A stretch of 13,786 bases of DNA from Desulfocapsaceae bacterium (GTDB taxonomy: Bacteria > Desulfobacterota > Desulfobulbia > Desulfobulbales > Desulfocapsaceae), in assembly GCA_029934775.1 (NCBI GenBank), contig JAOZLO010000024.1, positions 1,302 through 15,087 on the forward strand, given 5' to 3'. The notes under the pieces are model-generated. The model searched no databases. It saw nothing but the letters and a program-made list of their open reading frames with translations, and had not been told where the DNA came from. The position numbers were made by a program, and so were the translations under genes. Positions 6,256-13,786 of this stretch are shown one piece after another (position 1 is the first letter of the stretch; each line of letters starts with the position of its first letter).

Positions 6256-8403
6256 ATGACACTACCAACATTTCTGTTTAATAAAAACACGGCCAGGGCC
6301 GGTGAGATAGCAGGTTTGCTCACCTATCTCGGACAAACTATTCCTGCCGCCACAGCTATTGCAGTACCACAGAAATCAAGGCCTGTCCCCCAGGAAAACA
6401 AGGACATCTTCCCAAAGATCTGTGTCGATGAAATGGTCGACGCAGCCAGATACCAGACAAAATCCGATGAGCCGGTAAAATCAGCAGACGGAAGATATCT
6501 CTCACTCTTTATATCCTCCATGGATGCCACTTTTATCATCCATATCAAAAATAAACACTCACTCTCCGAGGATATTTTATGTTTGTTCCGTCTTGCAGTT
6601 CAAGGATATTTCTACAAAAAAACAGCTGAGCAGACTCAGAAAAAACTCACCATCCAGAAAAAACAGTTCGACCGTCAATTTCAGGTAATGGACACCAAAA
6701 ACCAGGAAATTCTTGAAGAAGCACAGCGCAGTTACCGTATTATCCAGGATCAACAGGAGAATTACTCTAAAACCCTGCAGTCTGAAATAAAAAAACAGAC
6801 AAAAGAGCTTCGTAAATCAAAAATGGAGGCCGAGGCGGCCAATATAGCTAAAAGCCAGTTCCTGGCCTCCATGAGCCATGAGATTCGTACTCCAATGAAT
6901 GGTATTATCGGATTTACCGACATGCTTCTTGGTACCGAACTGGACGAAGAACAGAAAGATTTTTCAATGACAATTAAGCGCAGTGGGGAAGCGCTGTTAA
7001 GTCTGATTAATGACATTCTCGATTTTTCAAAAGTTGAAGCAGGACAGATGACTCTGGAATATATCGATTTCGACCCGGAAATCACAACCCACGATGTATG
7101 CGAACTGGTTCGACCCAAGATTGAAGGAAAACCTATAGAAATCCTCTGTCGAATAGATGATGCTGTACCCGCAAATGTAAAGGGAGACCCTGGCAGATTC
7201 AGACAGGTACTTGTTAATCTACTCGGCAATGCTTTAAAATTCACTGAACGGGGAGAGGTGGAACTGGGGGTTGAAATCCAGGAAGAAACAGAAGATACAA
7301 TAACCCTGTTTATCACAGTCCGAGACACTGGAATAGGTATCACAGAAGATAAATATGAGTCAATCTTTGAAGCATTTAAGCAGGCTGATGGCACAACGAC
7401 AAGAAAATTTGGTGGTACAGGTCTTGGACTCTCTATCTCCCGTAAAATAGCTACTCTCATGAACGGGCATATATGGGTGAAAAGTGAGGTCGGTGTCGGC
7501 ACCACCTTTTACTTTACTGCAATCATGAAAAAATCTTCCCTTCGTCAGGACAAAAAACCAACAGCAAAAGATCTGAGAGGTGTAAAGGTTCTCGTTGTCG
7601 ATGACAACCGAACGAATAATGAAATCCTGACTAATCTACTTGAAAAAGTCGGTATGGAAGTAATCACTCTCCTTGACCCCAGAAAAGCAATTACTTTATT
7701 GCTCAAGGCAGAACAGGAAGGTCAACGATTCGACCTGGCAATTCTCGACTTGCAGATGCCCTTTATCTCAGGCTTTTCCCTGGCAAAAGAAATTCGAGAA
7801 TCTAAAACCTGCAGTTCCCTCCTCCCTTTACTTGCCTATACATCTTCAACAGAAAAAATCGCCAATAAATGTAAAGATTCAGGGTTTACTGCTTTTTTAA
7901 CTAAACCTGCAAGACGCCATATACTCTACAAGACAATTTCCAAACTCCTCAAACCGGAGAGTGAACAGCCAAGCTCCATGGAAAACCAACTCGTCACCCA
8001 ATACTCAGTGCGGGAAGAACTCAAACAGTCGGTTCATATTCTTCTTGCAGAGGATAATCCGGTAAACCAAAAACTCGCACAAATAATGCTTACCAGAGCA
8101 GGCTATACTGTCACTGTGGTTTCCAACGGTCAGCTGGCAGTGGAAACGTACACTACAACTCCCGACAAGTATGATACTATCCTGATGGATATCCAGATGC
8201 CGGTCATGGATGGTCACGAGGCAACACGACAAATACGTCAGCACGGTTTTACTGATGTACCCATTATTGCCATGACGGCAAACGCGATGAAAGGAGACAG
8301 GGAGCTTTGTATTGAAGCGGGGATGGATGATTATATAAGTAAACCTGTCAAAAGAGATATTATCTTTCAGATCCTGGAAAAATGGCTCTATAACATAAAG
8401 TAA
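6256..8403 (+). CDS. Cytoplasmic hybrid sensor histidine kinase with two receiver domains
   Basis: A two-component kinase with internal phosphorelay receivers. Order: an unrecognised N-terminal domain (1-120), a coiled coil (about 120-195), HisKA with phospho-acceptor H208 in [12 protein letters not shown], HATPase with N-box [10 protein letters not shown] (321-330), G1 DTGIGI (357-362) and G2 GGTGLGL (386-392), then receiver 1 (about 443-565; D449-D450, phospho-site D498, K550) and receiver 2 (about 593-712; E599-D600, phospho-site D645, K696). All key residues are intact. No membrane segment or Hpt domain is present, so the kinase is soluble and a final phosphotransfer protein must be elsewhere. 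GGAGG stands eight bases before the ATG. It sits directly after the HDOD gene, suggesting a shared pathway; no DNA-binding regulator is in the run. Confidence 0.93.
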   Translation: MTLPTFLFNKNTARAGEIAGLLTYLGQTIPAATAIAVPQKSRPVPQENKDIFPKICVDEMVDAARYQTKSDEPVKSADGRYLSLFISSMDATFIIHIKNKHSLSEDILCLFRLAVQGYFYKKTAEQTQKKLTIQKKQFDRQFQVMDTKNQEILEEAQRSYRIIQDQQENYSKTLQSEIKKQTKELRKSKMEAEAANIAKSQFLASMSHEIRTPMNGIIGFTDMLLGTELDEEQKDFSMTIKRSGEALLSLINDILDFSKVEAGQMTLEYIDFDPEITTHDVCELVRPKIEGKPIEILCRIDDAVPANVKGDPGRFRQVLVNLLGNALKFTERGEVELGVEIQEETEDTITLFITVRDTGIGITEDKYESIFEAFKQADGTTTRKFGGTGLGLSISRKIATLMNGHIWVKSEVGVGTTFYFTAIMKKSSLRQDKKPTAKDLRGVKVLVVDDNRTNNEILTNLLEKVGMEVITLLDPRKAITLLLKAEQEGQRFDLAILDLQMPFISGFSLAKEIRESKTCSSLLPLLAYTSSTEKIANKCKDSGFTAFLTKPARRHILYKTISKLLKPESEQPSSMENQLVTQYSVREELKQSVHILLAEDNPVNQKLAQIMLTRAGYTVTVVSNGQLAVETYTTTPDKYDTILMDIQMPVMDGHEATRQIRQHGFTDVPIIAMTANAMKGDRELCIEAGMDDYISKPVKRDIIFQILEKWLYNIK

Positions 8404-8420
8404 TCCTACCCTATCTTCCT

Positions 8421-9746
8421 ATGAGCACAACTCAACCAGCCCCCAAAAACGATCACACAACCCTTACTGCATGGGCAGATATGAGAATTTCCAATCCGCC
8501 TCTGATACATTCAACCATCCGCTATCTCCTCCGAATCATCCTTATCACCATAGAGGGGTTTAAAAACAATGATCTCTCCCTGCGCGCAAGCGCCCTGACG
8601 TACACAGTGCTCCTCTCTCTCGTCCCCATGCTCGCCATGAGTACAGCTGTAGTGAAGGGATTAGGAGGTGGCGATCAACTGCGGGAAGCTGCTTACAGTT
8701 ATATAGGCACTCTGGAACAGACTGCTTCCCCGCAGGAACAGTCAGGCTCTGAAGAGAACCTCACCGACCATCTCCGCTCTGGTGCAGACAAACTCTTTGA
8801 CTATGTCGAGCGTACCAATTTTGCCACACTCGGAACCATTGGAATGATAGGTATTCTGCTCAGTGTCATTTTAGTACTGAGTCATATTGAATCTGCTCTG
8901 AATGCCATCTGGAGGATACAGAATGGACGATCAATTGTCAGGAAAATTGCAGACTATCTCACCCTGCTCATCCTTATACCAATATCTATAAATGTAGCAT
9001 TTGCAGCCAGTGCTTTTCTTGCAAACCCAAAACTGGCATCCAAAATTGATGTGGTAATACCTTTTGTCTGGATACAGACATTGCTGCTCCAGCTTTTACC
9101 TGTATTTTTTATCGCTCTCACTTTATATGTAATTTATATCTTCTTCCCAAACACTAAGGTCAGGGCCATGCCTGCAGCCTTCGGGGCTATCCTTGCTGCT
9201 TTTCTCTGGTTCAGCGTACAAAATGTGTACATCACACTCCAGGTGGGTGTTGCAAAATATAACGCAATTTACGGCTCTTTTGCCACCCTGCCTCTTTTCC
9301 TCATCTGGATGTATTTTGGCTGGATGTTCATTCTGACCGGTGCGCAGGTTGCTTATGCTGTTCAGAATGTCAACACCTACAGACTGCACAAAATAAAAGT
9401 GAAACCATCGCAAAATCTCGCAGCAGCATTTGACATAATTAACCTCACCTATTCTTCCTTCGAAGAAAAAAATAACCTCACAGTTTCAAATATTTGTCCG
9501 CAGCTCCCCGAATACCCTGAAGCTGTTATAGAAGAGGCACTTGGTCAGTTACAGGAAGCAGGAATTATTCATCTTTCAGAGCCCGACAGGCAACTGCTGC
9601 CATCAGAACCGATACAAAGCTTTGACAACCAGACTGTGATCAATACCATCCTTGGTACAGATGCTCCGGATACTCCCGGGGGAAATCAGAGTTTGTCAGC
9701 AATCAGGGGAGAAGAGACTCTTAATGCCGGTGAAGACAGGAGTTGA
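8421..9746 (+). CDS. YihY/BrkB family inner-membrane protein
   Basis: This family of polytopic membrane proteins was once called RNase BN in error; its function is unsettled, with proposed transporter or envelope roles. The hallmark segments are present: DLSLRASALTYTVLLSLVP (51-69) and YNAIYGSFATLPLFLIWMYF (280-299), followed by GAQVAYA. About six membrane segments can be seen between residues 55 and 315. A loop of roughly 50 polar residues (about 95-135) separates the first two. After residue 320 there is a ~120-residue soluble tail; its first part (QNLAAAFDIINLTYSSFEEK, then EEALGQLQEAGII) resembles a winged-helix fold seen in some members, and the end is disordered. Last gene of the run, 17 bases after the kinase; no clear ribosome site at this ATG. 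Confidence 0.88.
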   Translation: MSTTQPAPKNDHTTLTAWADMRISNPPLIHSTIRYLLRIILITIEGFKNNDLSLRASALTYTVLLSLVPMLAMSTAVVKGLGGGDQLREAAYSYIGTLEQTASPQEQSGSEENLTDHLRSGADKLFDYVERTNFATLGTIGMIGILLSVILVLSHIESALNAIWRIQNGRSIVRKIADYLTLLILIPISINVAFAASAFLANPKLASKIDVVIPFVWIQTLLLQLLPVFFIALTLYVIYIFFPNTKVRAMPAAFGAILAAFLWFSVQNVYITLQVGVAKYNAIYGSFATLPLFLIWMYFGWMFILTGAQVAYAVQNVNTYRLHKIKVKPSQNLAAAFDIINLTYSSFEEKNNLTVSNICPQLPEYPEAVIEEALGQLQEAGIIHLSEPDRQLLPSEPIQSFDNQTVINTILGTDAPDTPGGNQSLSAIRGEETLNAGEDRS

Positions 9747-9802
9747 GAGCAAGTCATTTTACATGCTTTATTAATGTTCACTACTAATCTTTTAAAACTT
9801 AT

Positions 9803-10456
9803 CTACTCTCCTCTTGGGGTTATAACGCTGCCAACCTTTATTCCACCATCCCAGAGAGATTCAATAACTTCCTCCATCTCATCTCCCGTCACTTTAACAG
9901 TGAGTAACTGCTGGCTTCCACTATACTCTTTATAGAGGGATATGGATTGAAACAAAACTTCATGCTCACTTAAGATATCCATCACGTCATAAATGGCCTG
10001 GGCTGAATTATCAATGAAAAGCTCAAGCCGGACACTTTCATCATCTCCACCCATTATATCGATAAATGCCCGAAATATATCTGACTCTGTTATGATACCG
10101 ACAAGTTTTCCATTTTCAATAACCGGTACGCCCCCTACCTTGTTTTTCTGCATGAGCCTGGCCACCTTTTCCAGAGGGGTGTCGGGTGAAACGGTTATAG
10201 GACTCTCCGCCATGAAAGATGCAGTTTTCGCCTCGTTTGCCAAAACCCTCTCTGCATCTTCTCTATTCGGGTCAATAAGTGATGGAAGCGCCTTTCGCAC
10301 ATCCTCCCTGCTCAGAACTCCTCTGAGTTGACTATCATCATCAACAACGAGTAGCCTTCTTATATTATTTTCTCTGAGCAAAGCTTCAGCTTCGGAAATA
10401 GTTGTCTCCATTTTTGCCACAACCAGCTTTTTGGTCATCCACATTTTGACTAGCAT
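9803..10456 (-). CDS. Tandem CBS domain protein with C-terminal ACT-like domain
   Basis: CBS pairs bind adenine nucleotides and act as energy or ligand sensors. CBS1 covers about residues 3-57 (MWMTKKLVVAKMETTISEAE ... GVLSREDVRKALP) and CBS2 about 78-133 (ITVSPDTPLEKVARLMQKNK, VGGVPVIENGKLVGIITESD). Residues 140-212 look like an ACT domain (LELFIDNSAQAIYDVMDILS), a small-molecule binding module; the layout resembles AcuB-type proteins. The ligand is unknown and no catalytic domain is fused. Its start is 14 bases after the fapA-family stop codon, so the two genes are probably cotranscribed; GGGA stands seven bases before the ATG. Its 3' end faces the end of the yihY-type gene with no obvious terminator in the 56-base gap. 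Confidence 0.87.
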   Translation of the reverse strand: MLVKMWMTKKLVVAKMETTISEAEALLRENNIRRLLVVDDDSQLRGVLSREDVRKALPSLIDPNREDAERVLANEAKTASFMAESPITVSPDTPLEKVARLMQKNKVGGVPVIENGKLVGIITESDIFRAFIDIMGGDDESVRLELFIDNSAQAIYDVMDILSEHEVLFQSISLYKEYSGSQQLLTVKVTGDEMEEVIESLWDGGIKVGSVITPRGE

Positions 10457-10470
10457 GTATACATCCCGTA

Positions 10471-12117
10471 TTACAAAGACTTCATCGCGATTTTTTTTTC
10501 ATAAATATCGTAAAAAAACTTCACGCCGCTACAGTTTTCCTCAACATCTTTTCTCCGGTTTCCTATCCGCAGTTGAGTTCCGGCAAATATTTCCCCGTGA
10601 ATCACTATTTCTGCAACATTGGAATATTTTTTGTTCTTATCGATATCCGTTTCTAAATTGAGGGAGGTAAGTTCCTCCTCCAAAGACCTCAATTTCTTCT
10701 CAACTTTCTTGATCTTACCATCCTTTTTTTTACTCTTTCCAAACCTGATTACTTTCCTGGTTCTCTTTTTATCAAATTCCTTCAGCTGTTTTTTTATTTT
10801 CTGATATCGTTTATACTTCTTCCTGTCAATCCCTACAGCAATTACTGCAGGTTCAGAGCTTGGTGCACCCACTTCCCCTCCACTAAAACTCCCGCTACAT
10901 GCAAGGATACCTCCAATCACCTTGCTGGTCTCATGACAGAAGATATCTCCTGCCGCTGAGAGTCTGGAATAATAGACCTGCTTTCGCACAACTATTGTTC
11001 CCCTTGCTGTGATCTTCCCTGTCTCTACAAAACCTATGTCAATATCACCACGAGCACGGATCCTGCTTTTCTTACCAACGACTCCTCCGGTAATAACTAC
11101 ATTACCCCGTGAAACGAGAACACCGCTCTGGACATTTTCTCCCACATGGGCATCCCCCAGTGCCTTTACGCGAAAATCGGGTAATATTGAACCACTGATC
11201 GTTATAGAGTCATTGGATGCAATATTTCCGGTTGAAAAATCAACATCACCGGATATTGTCTGCTTTGCACTGACCTTTATACAGTTGCTGACTACTGTAA
11301 GAATTCCTGCATTCAATGCCTTAATCTCTCCAGTTTCCGGCAGGAACACAGCATCATCCGCTACCTTAACTGTACTGTCTTTTCCTTCATACGCACTGAG
11401 TTTTTTCCCTTGAACATCCATCCCTGGAGTACCTTTTGTGGCGAATATTTTTGTAGCAATTAACTCACCTTCATCAACTCCTATAAACATTTTACGTTCT
11501 CGAAAATCAATCGTTCCGTCACCAAGAATTTTCCCGGCAATGGGACCAATATCCATCTCAAAACGCAGGAAAGAATTTTCACCATCAACCGGGAGAATGC
11601 CCGTTGCCACCACAATTCCTCTGAGACATGCCTGGCCTTCTTCCTGAACACGATGTAAACTGGTTTTGATAAGATATGTATCAATTCCAAAGATTATTTC
11701 CTGCTTATCCAGTTCGCCTTTAATCTCTTCTATTGTTATTGCAGAAACGTTTCCAGGTGGTGGGAAAAAGGTCATAACAGCTTTCATCATGTCTCTGGAA
11801 ACAGAGATGAGAGGAACCATATCCACCTTGACAACACAGACCTTTTCATATTGCTGCATGCTAACAGTTGGATAACCTGTCACTGCAGCCAGAAGATGTT
11901 TTCCATCCTCTGAAAGAGTAGTATTCTCGCCGGGAATCAGTTTAATTGTAAGCTGATTGCCCTTTTTTCTATCCCGATCCTCTCCCATAACAGCAGGAAT
12001 GGAAATCAATGGCTCATCCATTTTAACAAGCTGAATTCGTTCAATTTCACAGGAATCCAGCTCCTGGATAAAATGAACTTCTACAAATCTATCTTTTTTG
12101 TCTTCCATTGAATTCAT
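10471..12117 (-). CDS. FapA-family (DUF342) polymer-like beta-helix protein
   Basis: The 548-residue protein carries the DUF342/FapA core: DFRERKMFIGVDEGELIATK (204-223) and TKGTPGMDVQGKKL (227-240), followed at about 285-430 by a glycine-rich right-handed beta-helix of short repeats (ISGDVDFSTGNIASNDSI, VVITGGVVGKKSRIRARGDI). A strongly basic coiled coil fills about 430-490 (DRKKYKRYQKIKKQLKEFDK), ending in a short beta segment. FapA in Vibrio affects polar flagellar assembly and glucose signalling, but many DUF342 proteins occur outside flagellar loci and no flagellar gene is in this window, so the role here is open. No signal peptide, hence cytoplasmic. An in-frame ATG nine bases downstream is an alternative start; no clear ribosome site. 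It precedes the CBS-ACT gene. Confidence 0.85.
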   Translation of the reverse strand: MNSMEDKKDRFVEVHFIQELDSCEIERIQLVKMDEPLISIPAVMGEDRDRKKGNQLTIKLIPGENTTLSEDGKHLLAAVTGYPTVSMQQYEKVCVVKVDMVPLISVSRDMMKAVMTFFPPPGNVSAITIEEIKGELDKQEIIFGIDTYLIKTSLHRVQEEGQACLRGIVVATGILPVDGENSFLRFEMDIGPIAGKILGDGTIDFRERKMFIGVDEGELIATKIFATKGTPGMDVQGKKLSAYEGKDSTVKVADDAVFLPETGEIKALNAGILTVVSNCIKVSAKQTISGDVDFSTGNIASNDSITISGSILPDFRVKALGDAHVGENVQSGVLVSRGNVVITGGVVGKKSRIRARGDIDIGFVETGKITARGTIVVRKQVYYSRLSAAGDIFCHETSKVIGGILACSGSFSGGEVGAPSSEPAVIAVGIDRKKYKRYQKIKKQLKEFDKKRTRKVIRFGKSKKKDGKIKKVEKKLRSLEEELTSLNLETDIDKNKKYSNVAEIVIHGEIFAGTQLRIGNRRKDVEENCSGVKFFYDIYEKKIAMKSL

Positions 12118-12240
12118 CAGACTCAGAAGTTAAATCAGATCCGTCCCATTCTGTTGGTACAATTTATCGGAATGCAAATTGAAAATTACAGGAAAAATAA
12201 AGAAACAATTATCGAGAAAACGTTCATTACTTGATTTTAT

Positions 12241-12315
12241 TGGAGCGGGATACCAGATTCGAACTGGCGACCTTCAGCTTGGGAAGCTAACACTCTACCA
12301 CTGAGTTAATCCCGC
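12241..12315 (-). tRNA. tRNA-Gly (anticodon CCC)
   Basis: A complete 75-base cloverleaf including an encoded CCA end (12243-12241). The acceptor stem pairs GCGGGAT with ATCCCGC. The anticodon stem TTAGC/GCTGA carries loop TTCCCAA, giving anticodon CCC (12283-12281). The T arm is GCCAG-TTCGAAT-CTGGT and the D arm has AACTCAGTGGTAGAGT. It lies 123 bases upstream of the fapA-family gene on the same strand with no obvious terminator between them. Confidence 0.95.
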
Positions 12316-12420
12316 TTCTACTGGGTTTACGTTTTATGCAATAAGCTTGAGCTTCAGCACAATTCCCAGAATCATACCCTTTACCAGACTCTCCTTTTAA
12401 TTACCAGCCCATTTTCATCC

Positions 12421-12675
12421 TCAAACCAGCAAATAGCTTAATGTATTATTAACTCTCTCCTGTATGTCAGGTTTATTTCCCAATATGACGACAAGATATT
12501 TCGTTCTTATACCTGATCTTCCTTTGAATGATGCTTTCGGCCCTTTCTTTATATGATAGGCGGGTGGCATTGAAACCGGGGAAACTTTCATCAGGGCATG
12601 CATAGTATTTTTGTAATCCCAGGCGGGGGTGGTAAAATATAAATTTAATTTGTTTTTGCACTCACAATAGAACAT
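12421..12675 (-). CDS. Doubtful small hypothetical reading frame (84 residues)
   Basis: An ATG-started frame of 84 codons. The product is not recognised. It contains a plausible but unidentifiable stretch (YHIKKGPKASFKGRSGIRTK), has three Cys/Tyr-rich residues near the start, and no signal peptide or membrane segment. No ribosome site precedes the ATG and a second frame on the same strand is open over most of the same bases (12473-12661), which argues against real coding. It could be a fragment of a broken gene linked to the nearby insertion sequence. Confidence 0.15.
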   Translation of the reverse strand: MFYCECKNKLNLYFTTPAWDYKNTMHALMKVSPVSMPPAYHIKKGPKASFKGRSGIRTKYLVVILGNKPDIQERVNNTLSYLLV

Positions 12676-12769
12676 GGACTGAAAGATACGGCCAGTAAGA
12701 CAACTAAATGCCCCGTACTGTCATTTTTATTTTACCGACCCCTTCATATGTTATTGGGCTTTACGATAA

Positions 12770-12785
12770 AATTCACGAGTGAATT
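12770..12785. repeat. 16-base palindrome AATTCAC-GA-GTGAATT
   Basis: Seven-base perfect arms around a two-base centre. The shape fits a site for a dimeric DNA-binding protein, but no gene starts nearby that it would obviously control. Confidence 0.35.
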
Positions 12786-13134
12786 GACTCGGTTTGGGAG
12801 TGATAGCGTTATTGGTGCAATTTTTACGTAGGTTAAGTGGATAGATTGCTGCGGTGTGGCCACAGATCTGTCCAAAAATGTCAGCCACATGATAATCTGG
12901 AATTATCTTTGATTTTAAAGAGTCCTTTTCTCGTCAGGCTATTTTGGGTTTTCGAGAGATCGAAGCAGAGTTATTTGTTGTTAGGTTTTATAAACACATC
13001 CCTTCTTTTAACTTATAAGCAGCAATTCCCAACATCAAGTAAAATGGGCCAATTATATGGCCAATAAGCATTGCGAACGTTGTTAATCCTCTTTTGTACT
13101 ACTAATTCAGCGATTGGTATCAAAATGAATCAGT

Positions 13135-13157
13135 AATTTTCATATTTAATGAAAATT
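13135..13157. repeat. AT-rich 9-bp hairpin near the transposase 3' end
   Basis: AATTTTCAT (13135-13143) and ATGAAAATT (13149-13157) pair perfectly around a five-base loop. It lies about 80 bases past the transposase stop codon and may mark or be near the element's end; with no G-C rich stem it is a poor terminator candidate. Confidence 0.3.
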
Positions 13158-13238
13158 TAAGCGTACCAACCCAACCGTCCCATATCTTGTTTTTAATAAA
13201 TGGGAACTTGATTGTTCTTTGAAAATTTTAAACTGTTG

Positions 13239-13786
13239 TTACTCGTAAGACAATCGTGGAAGCTCCTGTTCAAATCCTCCTTGGTGGAGAGACCTAAAGA
13301 GTGTTTCCATAGAATCTATACGATAACACTGAAATAACGATCGTATACTTTCCCATAATGCGCGCTTGCTATGTAATTTTTCCCATACTGCATTAAACAG
13401 GGAGCAACAAAGCTGCAAAGCCTGGTCAACGAGAAAAGCCAGCATCATGAGCATCGCAAATATCGTGCTAAGATTTTTTTTACCAAGTCCGTAGTTGTGC
13501 CCGAAATTATACCCTTGGTTCTTCAAGGTATTAAATGTTTCATTTTCAATTTTCCACCGTGCACGACCGCCACGCATGATTTTGAACATGTTGTCTTCAG
13601 TAATGCTGAAATCGGTTACCCAACTAAAATGTATTGTTTTTCCTGTTGCGATATTAACCTGCCAGTATTCAATAAAATTGACCAAGACGTCAGGGTTTGA
13701 TTTATTCAAAGGAACATTGTTAATAAAACTGAAACAGTGGTCTATGGCAGGATCTTTTTCATCAGGAATAATTAAATCCGTTGTTT
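13239..13786 (-). mobile_element. IS4-type DDE transposase, C-terminal part (cut by window edge)
   Basis: The open frame runs in from the right edge and ends with TAA at 13241-13239, giving about 181 residues of the C-terminal region. A TTG at 13709 could be read as a start, but the frame continues upstream with transposase-like sequence (DPAIDHCFSFINNVPLNKSN), so the gene begins outside the window. The segment FSWVTDFSITEDNMFKIMRG followed by GRARWKIENETFNTLKNQGY is typical of IS4-family transposases; the Glu in R-WKI-E is the expected third catalytic residue of the DDE triad. The tail, HNYGLGKKNLSTIFAMLMML, is also family-like. The visible part is uninterrupted, so the element may be recent and intact. 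Terminal inverted repeats were not identified. Confidence 0.85.

Larger units (their letters stand above)
12316..13238. other. ~920-base region with no convincing gene, beside an insertion sequence
   Basis: Reading frames here are short and overlap in several frames, without ribosome sites or recognisable domains. Visible structures are a 16-base palindrome at 12770-12785, an AT-only 9-bp hairpin at 13135-13157 and a TCCCAT (13178-13183)/ATGGGA (13200-13205) inverted pair just past the transposase stop codon. One end of the insertion sequence must lie in this stretch, probably within 200 bases of 13239, but without the other end its terminal repeats cannot be fixed. The region looks like decayed accessory DNA. 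Confidence 0.5.

Noticed and set aside
6762..7505. Minus-strand frame of 247 codons inside the histidine kinase
   Set aside because: It is the antisense shadow of intact kinase domains and shows no protein family features.
8421..9746. Naming the membrane protein RNase BN
   Set aside because: That name for the YihY/BrkB family came from a misassignment; there are no nuclease motifs, only membrane segments.
12837..13067. Plus-strand frame of 76 codons between the tRNA and the transposase
   Set aside because: No ribosome site, no family resemblance, and it spans AT-rich intergenic sequence; treated as chance.
12241..13786. A genomic island integrated into the tRNA-Gly gene
   Set aside because: The 3' end of the tRNA gene, the usual attachment site, faces the fapA-family gene, not the insertion sequence, and no integrase or repeated tRNA end is seen.
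1..13786. CRISPR arrays, toxin-antitoxin pairs, phage genes or a defence system
   Set aside because: No regularly spaced repeats, Cas, phage structural or nuclease-helicase genes are present in any frame I examined.

Overview
The window looks like a chromosomal stretch of a sulfate-reducing or related bacterium of the Desulfobacterota (former Deltaproteobacteria, Desulfobulbales-like). This is inferred from gene content: an RNase Y gene beside a zapB-zapA pair with a 6S RNA between zapA and rny, a divergent MoaE-like protein, HDOD and FapA signalling or surface genes, and a moderately AT-rich base composition. No 16S or other definitive marker is present.

Left part, minus strand (1-2910): a Nudix hydrolase gene, a zapB-like coiled-coil gene, zapA, a 6S RNA with its own promoter and terminator, and the 5' end of rny, which runs off the window. 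The roughly 650 bases between the 6S terminator and rny hold no intact gene. They do hold a nested hairpin with a perfect 12-bp outer stem, a possible gene remnant, and one copy of a ~48-bp repeat. The second copy of that repeat lies in opposite orientation upstream of zapA, so the two copies bracket zapA and the 6S RNA.

Centre, plus strand (3000-9746): five closely spaced genes (gaps of 16-25 bases) that read as one operon. They encode a LysM-containing lytic transglycosylase of the MltD type, a divergent MoaE-family protein, an HDOD protein, a cytoplasmic hybrid histidine kinase with two receiver domains, and a YihY/BrkB membrane protein. The set combines wall remodelling and an inner-membrane protein with two signalling proteins, which suggests envelope-linked signalling. 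That link is inference from gene order only.

Right part, minus strand (9803-12315): tRNA-Gly(CCC), a FapA-family (DUF342) protein, and a protein with paired CBS domains and a C-terminal ACT-like region. The last two are 14 bases apart and probably cotranscribed.

Right end (12316-13786): about 900 bases without a convincing gene, containing small palindromes and one doubtful reading frame, followed by the 3' part of an IS4-type transposase gene on the minus strand that is cut by the window edge. This end looks like accessory or decayed DNA.
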